A DNA stretch of 64,000 nucleotides from VBCK01 sp035511515 (GTDB lineage Bacteria; Pseudomonadota; Gammaproteobacteria; Burkholderiales; Burkholderiaceae_F): NCBI GenBank assembly GCA_035511515.1, contig DATKFG010000013.1:1-64000 (forward strand), read 5' to 3'. The notes under the pieces are model-generated. The model saw nothing but the letters and a program-made list of their open reading frames with translations. It was not told the DNA's origin and ran no database searches. The translations under genes and the position numbers were made by a program. Every line of letters starts with the position of its first letter. Positions within the stretch are counted from its first letter, which is position 1. This document shows, piece after piece, positions 17,603 through 24,816 of the stretch.

Positions 17603-18766
17603 ATGAACGAACGCGCCCGCCGTACAGTGCCGGCCGACCCGGCTGCCGCGCCCGCCGATCCCGAGGCGATTGCCGCGAGCGGCCGGCTGGTGGCCCGCAT
17701 CCTCGAACACATCGAGGCCGGCGGCGGCTGGATACCGTTCGACCAATTCATGCGGCACGCGCTGTACGAGCCCGGCCTGGGCTATTACGCCGCCAAGCCG
17801 GCCAAGATCGGGGCGCACGGCGACTTCGTCACGGCGCCCGAGCTGTCGCCGCTGTTCGCGCGTGCGCTGGCGGCGCAGGTCGCGCAGGCATTGCTCGAGC
17901 TGCCCCCGCGGGTGCTCGAATTCGGCGCCGGCAGCGGCGCGCTGGCGAGCGAACTGATTGCGCAGCTGGGGCGCCTCGGCGTCGAGCTCGAGAGCTATGC
18001 GATCGTCGAGGTATCGGCCGATCTGAAAACGCAGCAGCAGGCGCGGCTGCGCGACCGCCGCATCCGGTGGCTCGATGCGCCGCCCGAACGTTTCGAGGGC
18101 GTGATCATCGCCAACGAAGTGCTGGACGTGATGCCGGTGAAGCTGTTCGTCGGGCGCGGCGGCAGCATGCTCGAGCGCGGCGTGCAGGCACGCGGCGGCG
18201 GCCTGAGCATGGCCGAGCGGCCTGCAGGCGACGAGCTGCTCGAGGCGGTCAAGGCGATCGAGGCCGACGCCGGGCCGTTGCCCGACGGCTATGTGTCCGA
18301 GGTGGGCCTGATGGCGCGTGCCTGGACCGCGACATTGGGACACTGGCTGCACCGGGGTCTGGCGCTGCTGATCGATTACGGGTTTCCCCGGAGCGAGTAT
18401 TACCACCCGCAGCGCGCGATGGGCACGCTGATGTGCCATTTCCGGCACCGCGCGCATGCCGATCCGCTCTGGCTGCCGGGACTGAACGACATCACCGCGC
18501 ACGTCGACTTCACGGCAATGGCGCAGGCGGCACGAAGCGCCGGGCTGCAGGTGCTCGGCTATACCTCGCAGGCGCGCTTCCTGCTCGACTGCGGACTGCT
18601 GGAATTGCTCGGCGAGGCGCCCGGCGGACCGAATACCGCCGCGGCGCTGCGGCTGCTGTCGGAAGCGGAGATGGGAGAGCTGCTCAAGGTGCTGGCGGTC
18701 GGGCGGGGCGTGCGCGGACCGCTGCGGGGATTCGCAAGCGGCGATCGCTCGCACCGGCTGCTGTGA
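17603..18766 (+). CDS. MidA/NDUFAF7-type SAM-dependent methyltransferase (DUF185)
   Basis: A 387-residue protein of the family whose mitochondrial member NDUFAF7 dimethylates an arginine of complex I subunit NDUFS2. Signature blocks are the N-terminal FMRHALYEPGLGYY (about 50-63), GDFVTAPELSPLFARALA, the SAM-binding LEFGAGSGALASEL (about 111-124), and NEVLDVMPVKLF (about 172-183). The start was placed at ATG 17603, 64 bases from the divergent reductase gene. In bacteria the substrate is not firmly established, so complex-I methylation is inference from the family. Confidence 0.9.
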   Translation: MNERARRTVPADPAAAPADPEAIAASGRLVARILEHIEAGGGWIPFDQFMRHALYEPGLGYYAAKPAKIGAHGDFVTAPELSPLFARALAAQVAQALLELPPRVLEFGAGSGALASELIAQLGRLGVELESYAIVEVSADLKTQQQARLRDRRIRWLDAPPERFEGVIIANEVLDVMPVKLFVGRGGSMLERGVQARGGGLSMAERPAGDELLEAVKAIEADAGPLPDGYVSEVGLMARAWTATLGHWLHRGLALLIDYGFPRSEYYHPQRAMGTLMCHFRHRAHADPLWLPGLNDITAHVDFTAMAQAARSAGLQVLGYTSQARFLLDCGLLELLGEAPGGPNTAAALRLLSEAEMGELLKVLAVGRGVRGPLRGFASGDRSHRLL

Positions 18767-18808
18767 GCGGTGGTCGGACTGCAGGAGCAGGCGCAGCCGC
18801 TGGCCTGG

Positions 18809-19153
18809 CTAAACCGCGTCGGTGCGCGTGAAAAGGAGCCAGTCGTTGCTGTCCGGGTCGCCGATCTCAAAATGCAACTCGTACGGCGGCCGTAGATTGC
18901 GGATTTCTATCGATTCGTAGACGCCGGGGGCCAGGGAACCGCCGGGATCGATGTCGAGTTCAAGGCAAACCAGACTGTGCGGGTCCTTCAGCAGAGTCCA
19001 ACGGCCGACGCCAGACAATAAGACCCTGCTTTCCGGGCGAGGGAAGCTCACATAGCAGGATGGAGTGTTCAGGACTTCGGCAGTTCCATCGCCTCTCAAC
19101 ACGATCCGGGTCGAAGACCTGCCCGATGGGTCTGCTGCTTCCTGCCCGCACAC
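18809..19153 (-). CDS. Small hypothetical protein
   Basis: A 114-residue product if translation starts at the GTG 19153. The open frame continues upstream without a stop to the TGA that ends the NUDIX gene, and reads VAGTYRVSAWPEV just before the GTG. That looks like continuous protein, so the true N terminus may be longer or lost. The composition is soluble and beta-rich, with VLLSGVGRWTLLKD and WLLFTR patches. No known domain was recognised. There is no ATG in the upstream extension, which leaves open a broken gene or a non-ATG start. Confidence 0.5.
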   Translation of the reverse strand: MCGQEAADPSGRSSTRIVLRGDGTAEVLNTPSCYVSFPRPESRVLLSGVGRWTLLKDPHSLVCLELDIDPGGSLAPGVYESIEIRNLRPPYELHFEIGDPDSNDWLLFTRTDAV

Positions 19154-19219
19154 TTCCGGCCACGCCGAGACCCTGTAGGTGCCCGCAACCGATGCAACGG
19201 GTGGAATCTCGCGGGCGAA

Positions 19220-19597
19220 TCAGCGCGCACGTTGCTCAAACGCATCTTCAATTCGTTCAATGTGGCGCGGCAATGTATTCGCAGGAAGCGCCGCCCTGCC
19301 GAACCAGGCAACCTGGTCAGCTTCGTCTGTTGTCGTAAGGGCGCCGCCGATTGGCACGCACAGAAAGGTGAATACCAGGTCCTCCTTGGCGGGCACGGGG
19401 TAGACACCGAGCAGGCGTTCCACCCGCACCTCAAGGCCGACCTCCTCGAGCACCTCGCGCACGACCGCATCCCATGGAGTCTCGCCGTGCTCCACTCGCC
19501 CACCGGGCAGGTTCCAGGCGTCGCGATCAGTGCGATGGCATAACAACACGTTCGCAGCGGAGTCAAAGATCACCGCGAACGCGCCAACCGTCTGCAT
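19220..19597 (-). CDS. NUDIX hydrolase
   Basis: A 125-residue NUDIX enzyme when started at ATG 19597 (a GTG 24 bases upstream would add eight residues). The NUDIX box is complete: GRVEHGE, seven residues, then REVLEEVGL at about 29-50. Its REVLEE glutamates bind the Mg2+ that hydrolyses a nucleoside diphosphate-X bond. The N-terminal strand MQTVGAFAVIFD and LLCHRTDRDAWNLPGG are typical of small MutT-like members. The substrate cannot be predicted. The gene lies between the small unknown gene and a long inverted repeat upstream. Confidence 0.88.
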   Translation of the reverse strand: MQTVGAFAVIFDSAANVLLCHRTDRDAWNLPGGRVEHGETPWDAVVREVLEEVGLEVRVERLLGVYPVPAKEDLVFTFLCVPIGGALTTTDEADQVAWFGRAALPANTLPRHIERIEDAFEQRAR

Positions 19598-19635
19598 GCC
19601 ACCCGTCAGTAAAGGGTCCACGCTGCTGCGAAGCG

Positions 19636-19765
19636 GCCCTCACCCCCTCCCCTCTCCCGCTGCGCGGGCGAGGGGCGATCGGGCGTCGCGAGTTCGTAAG
19701 CCTTCCGCAGGGGCACGCGGTATCGCCCCTCGCCTGCGCAGCGGGAGAGGGGAGGGGGTGAGGGC
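19636..19765. repeat. Intergenic inverted repeat (REP-like), 44-base arms
   Basis: Arms 19636-19679 and 19722-19765 are reverse complements with one mismatch and enclose 42 bases. Each outer part reads CCCTCACCCCCTCCCCTCTC followed by CCGC, a common form of dispersed intergenic repeat in GC-rich proteobacteria. It fills the gap between the NUDIX gene and the divergent methyltransferase gene. A related CTCTCCCGC stem occurs at 28781-28800. Confidence 0.8.
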
Positions 19766-19910
19766 GACAGCGTTGCAAACGCGATGCCGATCATCGCAAT
19801 CCGATCCGTCACTTGAAGGTCGTTCGGGCCTTCGCGTTGGCAATGATTATGCCTGCGCGCACAATGCGGCTTGCCGCCTAATACAGCGGCTGCAACCCAT
19901 TGCCGCGACC

Positions 19911-20789
19911 ATGTGTGCTGAAAAGCCGCTGACTGCATTCGCTGTCGACGACCGCAATGCCGACGAGATCGCCTACTGGAACGGTCCGGGCGGGCAGCGC
20001 TGGCTGAATCGCCAGGCATCGCAGGATGCGCTGCTCGCTCCGATCGGCGAGATCCTGCTCGAGCGGGCGGCCCCTCGCGCCGGGCAGTTCGTGCTGGACA
20101 TCGGCTGCGGGTGCGGCGCCACGACCTTCGCGCTGGCGCGGCGCGTTGCGCCCGGCGGCCACGTGCTGGCGATCGACGTTTCCGCCTTGATGCTGGGGCG
20201 CGCGCGCCAGCTTGCGCCCATCGGCCTGCCGGTCGAGTTCGCGCTGGCGGACGCCACGGTGTATCCGTTCGAGTCCGAGCGGGCGGATCTGCTGTGCTCG
20301 CGTTTCGGCGTCATGTTCTTCGCGGACCCGGTGCGGTCGCTCGGCAACGTGCGACGCGGCCTGCGAAGCGGCGCGCATCTCGCATTCACCTGCTGGCGGC
20401 AGCCGCGCGAAAATCCCTGGCTCCTCATGCCCCTGCAGGAGGCTTACCGGCACGTGCCGCGCCTGCCCGAGGTCGGGCCGGAAGATCCGGGGCCCTTCTC
20501 GTTCGCCGAGGAGCGCCGCATCCGCGACGTCCTGGAGCGGGCCGGCTTCTCGGCCATACGCGTGGAGCCGGTCGATCTGCTGCTCGATCTGGCCAACGGT
20601 GGCGGACTCGAGGCGGCGGTCGATACGGCCGTCGGAATGGGGCCGGCCAGCCGCGCGCTGGACGGGCAGCCGCCCGCACTGCGAGCTGCCGCCGAAGCGT
20701 CGATTCGCGCAGCGCTGGCCCGGCATCTGGTCGCAGACTCGGTGCCGCTCGCAAGCGCCCTGTGGGTCGTCACCGCCACGAACCCTTGA
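19911..20789 (+). CDS. Class I SAM-dependent methyltransferase
   Basis: A 292-residue protein with a Rossmann-type methyltransferase domain. Motif I is LDIGCGCGATTFALA (about 61-75), followed by an acidic residue at VLAIDVS (about 86) and the motif II/III region SERADLLCSRFGVMFFADP (about 122-140). The N-terminal IAYWNGPGGQRWL is typical of UbiE/MenG-like small-molecule methyltransferases. The start was set at ATG 19911 because upstream sequence is repeat DNA. The substrate is unknown. Confidence 0.8.
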   Translation: MCAEKPLTAFAVDDRNADEIAYWNGPGGQRWLNRQASQDALLAPIGEILLERAAPRAGQFVLDIGCGCGATTFALARRVAPGGHVLAIDVSALMLGRARQLAPIGLPVEFALADATVYPFESERADLLCSRFGVMFFADPVRSLGNVRRGLRSGAHLAFTCWRQPRENPWLLMPLQEAYRHVPRLPEVGPEDPGPFSFAEERRIRDVLERAGFSAIRVEPVDLLLDLANGGGLEAAVDTAVGMGPASRALDGQPPALRAAAEASIRAALARHLVADSVPLASALWVVTATNP

Positions 20790-20818
20790 CGGCCAATGCT
20801 GGATAACGCGGAGTGCCC

Positions 20819-21067
20819 ATGCTGGCGCTGAAGCCCAACTGCGAGTGTTGCGACAGGGATCTGCCGGCGGACTCTGCGCAGGCGCGGATCTGCTCGTTCG
20901 AGTGCACGTTCTGCGCGACGTGCGCGGAAGGAATCCTTCGGAACCGCTGCCCCAACTGCGGCGGCGAGCTGGTGGCCCGGCCGCGGCGGCCGGCGGACAA
21001 GCTGGCGCGCTATCCGGCTTCCTCGGAACGGGTCACGAAGGACGGCGGTTGCATCGAGAGCGTCTAG
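20819..21067 (+). CDS. DUF1272 small cysteine-rich protein
   Basis: An 82-residue protein with eight cysteines arranged as C-x2-C near residues 8-11, a central C-x3-C-x2-C cluster (about 26-33) and a final C-x2-C (about 42-45). This fits a zinc-ribbon/treble-clef-like metal-binding unit of the DUF1272 family. The family start LKPNCECC is present right after the Met. The start was chosen at ATG 20819, with GGAG 6 bases before it, rather than the GTG two codons upstream. It follows the methyltransferase gene by 29 bases in the same direction. Function is unknown. Confidence 0.85.
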   Translation: MLALKPNCECCDRDLPADSAQARICSFECTFCATCAEGILRNRCPNCGGELVARPRRPADKLARYPASSERVTKDGGCIESV

Positions 21068-21081
21068 GGGACTGCGCGGAG

Positions 21082-22245
21082 CTACGCGCCCGGCGCGTGG
21101 CTGAGCGAATCGACCCGAACGCCCAGCAGGCGGATGCGCCGGTCCAGCTCGACGCGCTTCAGACACTGGCCCGCAGCGGCACGGATCGCGCGCGCATCGT
21201 CGGTGGGAGCATCGAGCGTGCGGGCCCGCGTGACCGTGCGGAAATCCTCGAAGCGCAACTTCAGCGCGATCGTGCGGCCCACGTAGTGCTTGCGCTGCAG
21301 ATCGTCGCCGACCTGCTCGCACAACTCGGTGAAGATGCGGCTCAGCGTGGAGCGGTCGCGCACCGGATGCAGATCGCGGTCGAACGTGGTCTCGCGGCTG
21401 ATCGACTTCGGTTCGCTGATCGCCTCGACCTCGCGCTGGTCCCTGCCGTGCGAGGCCTGGTGCAGCCATCCGCCGTAGCTGGCGCCGAAGTTGGCCACGA
21501 GCCAGGCCGGATCGGCTTGAGCCAGATCGCCGATGGTGCGCAGGCCGAGCTGCTGCAGGCGCGCGTTGGCCTTCGGGCCGACCCCGTTCAGGCGCCGTGC
21601 CGCCAGCGGCCAGATGCGCGAGGCGATTTCGGCGTCGGTGATGACGGTCAGCCCATCGGGCTTGTCCAGCTCGGAGGCCAGCTTGGCCAGCAGCTTGTTG
21701 GGCGCCAGCCCGATCGAGCAGCAAAGCCCCGTGGCCGTCCGCACCGCCCGCTTCAGCTCGGCCGCGACTTCACGCGCGCACCACCACGCGTCCTGCAGCG
21801 ATTCGATCCGCGGCGCCACGATGTCGGTCAAGTCCAGGTAGATCTCGTCGATGCCGCGGTCCTCCACGCGTGGCGCGATGCTTCGCGCGGCCGCCTTGAA
21901 CAGCCTCGAATACCTTCGGTACTGGTCGAAGTCGGCCGGCAGCAGCACCGCATCCGGCGCCAGGCGGGCCGCTTTCATCAGGCCCATCGCGGAATGCACG
22001 CCCAGGGCGCGCGCCTCGTAGGTCGCGGTCGTGGCGACGCCCCGCCCGGCATATTCGCGCAGGCGCCAGAAGCGCCGATGTGACAGACCGGTGACCGGAT
22101 CGGTCACGGTAACCGGCTCATGCCGGCGCCCACCGCCCACGACCACCGCGGCACCGCGCAGCTCCGGGTAGCGCAGCAGCTCGACCGACGCGAAAAACGC
22201 GTCCATGTCCAGATGGGCGATGATCCGGGTTGCCGGTGCCGTCAT
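21082..22245 (-). CDS. dinB: DNA polymerase IV (Y-family, DinB)
   Basis: A 387-residue translesion polymerase. The catalytic motifs are the N-terminal HLDMDAFFASVE (about 9-20), with its metal-binding Asp, and DRGIDEIYLDL (about 115-125), the family's S(I)DE equivalent. The helix-hairpin-helix thumb region GVGPKANARLQQLGLRTIGDL and the little-finger domain (SRETTFDRDLHP onward) are complete. The start is ATG 22245, just before the conserved block; longer versions add non-homologous residues. It converges with the DUF1272 gene, 14 bases apart. Regulation by LexA was not seen. Confidence 0.94.
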   Translation of the reverse strand: MTAPATRIIAHLDMDAFFASVELLRYPELRGAAVVVGGGRRHEPVTVTDPVTGLSHRRFWRLREYAGRGVATTATYEARALGVHSAMGLMKAARLAPDAVLLPADFDQYRRYSRLFKAAARSIAPRVEDRGIDEIYLDLTDIVAPRIESLQDAWWCAREVAAELKRAVRTATGLCCSIGLAPNKLLAKLASELDKPDGLTVITDAEIASRIWPLAARRLNGVGPKANARLQQLGLRTIGDLAQADPAWLVANFGASYGGWLHQASHGRDQREVEAISEPKSISRETTFDRDLHPVRDRSTLSRIFTELCEQVGDDLQRKHYVGRTIALKLRFEDFRTVTRARTLDAPTDDARAIRAAAGQCLKRVELDRRIRLLGVRVDSLSHAPGA

Positions 22246-22303
22246 GATTCGATCGACCCCTCGCGTCCAGTTTACGTCCTGACTTACCTTGGAGGTGCCT
22301 GCG

Positions 22304-22687
22304 ATGAGCGATTTCAATTCTGAACACAACCGCGCGGTCTGGTTCGACATCCCGGTGGCCGACCTGGAGCGGGCGGCCTCGTTCTACCGGGCCGTGCTCG
22401 CGATCCAGCTGCACCGGGAGCAGTTCCAAGGGGGCGCCTTCTATGTGCTGGAGCACGCCGGCGGCAACGGCGGCTGCCTGGTCGTGCAACCGTCCGACAT
22501 CAGCGCGGGCGGAATCCTGGTCTATCTGAACGTGGACGGACGGATCCGCGATGCGGTCCAGCAGGCCGGGCAGCGCGGCGGACGCATCATCGAGCCGATC
22601 CATCCGATCGGCCCGCACGGCTTCCGCGCGGTGGTCCTGGACTGCGAAGGCAACCGGGTCGCGCTGCACTCCCAACGCGACGCCTGA
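22304..22687 (+). CDS. VOC-family (glyoxalase-like) protein
   Basis: A 127-residue single-unit vicinal-oxygen-chelate protein. It begins with the typical WFDIPVADLERAASFYRAVL (about 12-31) and ends with the second beta-alpha-beta-beta-beta module, HGFRAVVLDCEGNRVALHS. One expected metal ligand is the Glu or Asp of the C-terminal DCEGN region. An ideal ribosome site GGAGG lies just ahead of ATG 22304. Enzymatic role is unknown; many such single-domain members bind small molecules. Confidence 0.85.
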   Translation: MSDFNSEHNRAVWFDIPVADLERAASFYRAVLAIQLHREQFQGGAFYVLEHAGGNGGCLVVQPSDISAGGILVYLNVDGRIRDAVQQAGQRGGRIIEPIHPIGPHGFRAVVLDCEGNRVALHSQRDA

Positions 22688-22688
22688 T

Positions 22689-23765
22689 CTAGAGGCCGCG
22701 CAGCCTCGCCAGACGCGCCTCGCGCAGCGCGCGCACGATCGCCGCCGGGTCGCCGCCCTGCCGCGCCGCCACGGCGCCGGCGTCGACCTCGCGCACGGCC
22801 GCCAGCGCGGCGCGCCAGCGATCGGCCGATGAACCGGTGAGCGCCTCGCAGGCCGCCAGCAGCAGCTCGAATCGCTCCGGGCGGCGCAACGCATCGGCCC
22901 GCTCCAGCACCTGCAGGCGCTCCTCGGGCGTGGCGGCATGTGCCAGGCGCGCGCGCAGCTCCAGCAGCAGCCGCGCCAGCTGGGCGCTGTCCTGGTCGGC
23001 CCGCAGCCGCGCCAGCAGATCGTCCAGCGCTTCGCTGGAGGGCAGCGCGCTGGCGAAAATCGCAAAGCGGGCCGGCAACGGCAGCGCGCGATCGGCCGCG
23101 CGGTCCAACGCGGCCAGCCGATCCGCATCGATGTGCAGGTGCGGGGCCCAGCGCTGCAGCAGCCCGCTCTGGTCCAGCACCTCGATCATGCGCGAGGGGC
23201 GCGCTTCCATCAGGCCGCGCGCCAGCTCCTGCCAGGCCCGCTCGGGCACCAGCGCGTCGGCCTCGCCCTGCTGCACGATGCGGCGCGCCAGCGCCAGCGT
23301 TTCGGGCGCAATGTCGAAGTCGGGTAAGCGGGCTGCGAAGCGGGCCAGGCGCAGGATCCGGACCGGATCCTCGATGAACGCCGCGCCGACATGCCGCAAC
23401 ACGCGCGCCTGCAGGTCGCGCTGACCGCCAAAGGGATCGATCAGGCGCCCGGCCTCGTCCATCGCCATCGCGTTGATCGTCAGGTCGCGCCGGCCCAGAT
23501 CCTGTTCCAGCGTCACGTCGGGCGCCGCGTGTACGACGAACCCGCGATAGCCGGGGGCCGACTTGCGCTCGGTGCGGGCCAGCGCGTACTCCTCGTGCGT
23601 TTGCGGATGAAGGAACACCGGGAAATCCCGGCCGACGGGGCGAAATCCGAGCGCCAGCATCTGCTCGGGCGTGCTGCCCACCACGACCCAGTCACGGTCG
23701 CCGTGAGCATGTGTCCGTCCGAGCAACTGATCGCGCACCCAGCCGCCGACGGTGTAGATCTGCAT
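22689..23765 (-). CDS. cca: CCA tRNA nucleotidyltransferase
   Basis: A 358-residue class II CCA-adding enzyme that repairs the tRNA 3' end. The head domain starts with YTVGGWVRDQLLGR (about 4-17), followed by RDWVVVGSTPEQML with its catalytic acidic residues. The conserved DLGRRDLTINAMA (about 92-104) and EDPVRILRLARFAAR (about 136-150) lie in the neck, and the EADALVPERAWQELARGL motif is also present. At 358 residues it lacks the C-terminal HD phosphohydrolase domain of E. coli Cca (412 aa). It is the last gene of the run slt, epimerase, cca. Confidence 0.93.
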   Translation of the reverse strand: MQIYTVGGWVRDQLLGRTHAHGDRDWVVVGSTPEQMLALGFRPVGRDFPVFLHPQTHEEYALARTERKSAPGYRGFVVHAAPDVTLEQDLGRRDLTINAMAMDEAGRLIDPFGGQRDLQARVLRHVGAAFIEDPVRILRLARFAARLPDFDIAPETLALARRIVQQGEADALVPERAWQELARGLMEARPSRMIEVLDQSGLLQRWAPHLHIDADRLAALDRAADRALPLPARFAIFASALPSSEALDDLLARLRADQDSAQLARLLLELRARLAHAATPEERLQVLERADALRRPERFELLLAACEALTGSSADRWRAALAAVREVDAGAVAARQGGDPAAIVRALREARLARLRGL

Positions 23766-23835
23766 CAGCCCGACTCCTTGCAGGCCGTTGCAGGACTACG
23801 GCGCGAGCCGATGCCTGCGAAGCGGCACGCTGTTC

Positions 23836-24816
23836 TCAGCGGCGCGCACGGGCGCGAAACGCGCTGAAGCGCGTGCGTGGATGCAGTCCCGCCAGGTACA
23901 GCACCGCCTCGGGCTCCATCGGCGTGGGGCCGATTGCGAGCTCCGGGGCCGGCCAGTACGGCTGCCGCGAAGCGACGCTGTCGACTTTGAGCGAATCCAG
24001 GTTGTCGCGCGACATCACCGGCTCGCCCGGCAGATGCTCGAAGACCCAGGCCACTGCCCGGGCGACCGCATCGGGCAGCCCCAGCACCATCCGCGGGTGG
24101 CCGCTCGCGCGCGCCGCGAACTGCACCACCTCGCGCAGCGTGTAAATGCGCGGACCGCACAATTCGTAGGTGCGCCCATAGGTTTCGACGTTGTCGAGCG
24201 AGTTGACGATGGCGCCGGCCACGTCGGCGACCCACACCGGCTGAAGACGAGCTGCCGGCCGCCCGATCGCCAGCACCGGCGTCCAGCGGGCCATCCGCGC
24301 GAACAGGTTCAGGAACCGGTCCTCGCGTCCGAACACGACCGATGGCCGGAACACCGTCGTTTCGACCAGAGAGGACGACTGCGCCGCGCGTTCGCCGTCG
24401 CCCTTGCTGCGCAGGTACATCGACGGCCCTTTCGGGTCGGCCCCGAGCGCGCTCATGTGCAGCAGCCTGCGCACGCCGTGCCGCTCGCACGCGGCCACGA
24501 TGCGCCGTGGAAGCTCGACGTGCGCCTGTAGGAACTGCGAGCCATACGGCGCGTTGCGGGTCGGCGGATAGTCGCCGTGCAGGATGCCGACCAGGTTGAT
24601 CACCGCGTCGCAGTCGCTCACCAGCCGCCCGAGCACCACCGGATCGTTCACGTCGGCGTCGATCACCTCGGCGGTGGGCAGCACGATCAGTTGCTTCACG
24701 TGGTCGCGCCGCCGCGTCGGGACCACCACGCTCGCCACGTGCGCCGCCAGCCGGTCGACCACGTAGCGACCGATGAACCCACCGCCGCCGATCGCCAGGA
24801 TTCGATGGTGTCTCAC
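23836..24816 (-). CDS. NAD(P)-binding epimerase, complex I NDUFA9-like subunit family
   Basis: A 326-residue extended-SDR protein. The nucleotide-binding motif AIGGGGFIGRYVVDRL lies at residues 8-23, and the VINLVGIL segment (about 75) and LHMSALGAD (about 125) are typical of the NDUFA9/atypical SDR family. The YxxxK pair is present as YLRSKGDGE. The start is GTG 24816, sharing bases with the slt stop (GTGA). The slt-epimerase-cca run is a recurring betaproteobacterial order. Physiological role is not established for the free-standing bacterial members. Confidence 0.87.
   Translation of the reverse strand: MRHHRILAIGGGGFIGRYVVDRLAAHVASVVVPTRRRDHVKQLIVLPTAEVIDADVNDPVVLGRLVSDCDAVINLVGILHGDYPPTRNAPYGSQFLQAHVELPRRIVAACERHGVRRLLHMSALGADPKGPSMYLRSKGDGERAAQSSSLVETTVFRPSVVFGREDRFLNLFARMARWTPVLAIGRPAARLQPVWVADVAGAIVNSLDNVETYGRTYELCGPRIYTLREVVQFAARASGHPRMVLGLPDAVARAVAWVFEHLPGEPVMSRDNLDSLKVDSVASRQPYWPAPELAIGPTPMEPEAVLYLAGLHPRTRFSAFRARARR

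Noticed and set aside
16346..18754. An 802-codon frame that seemed to extend FolB
   Set aside because: The extension is antisense to midA and out of frame with the reductase; FolB is complete from ATG 16741.
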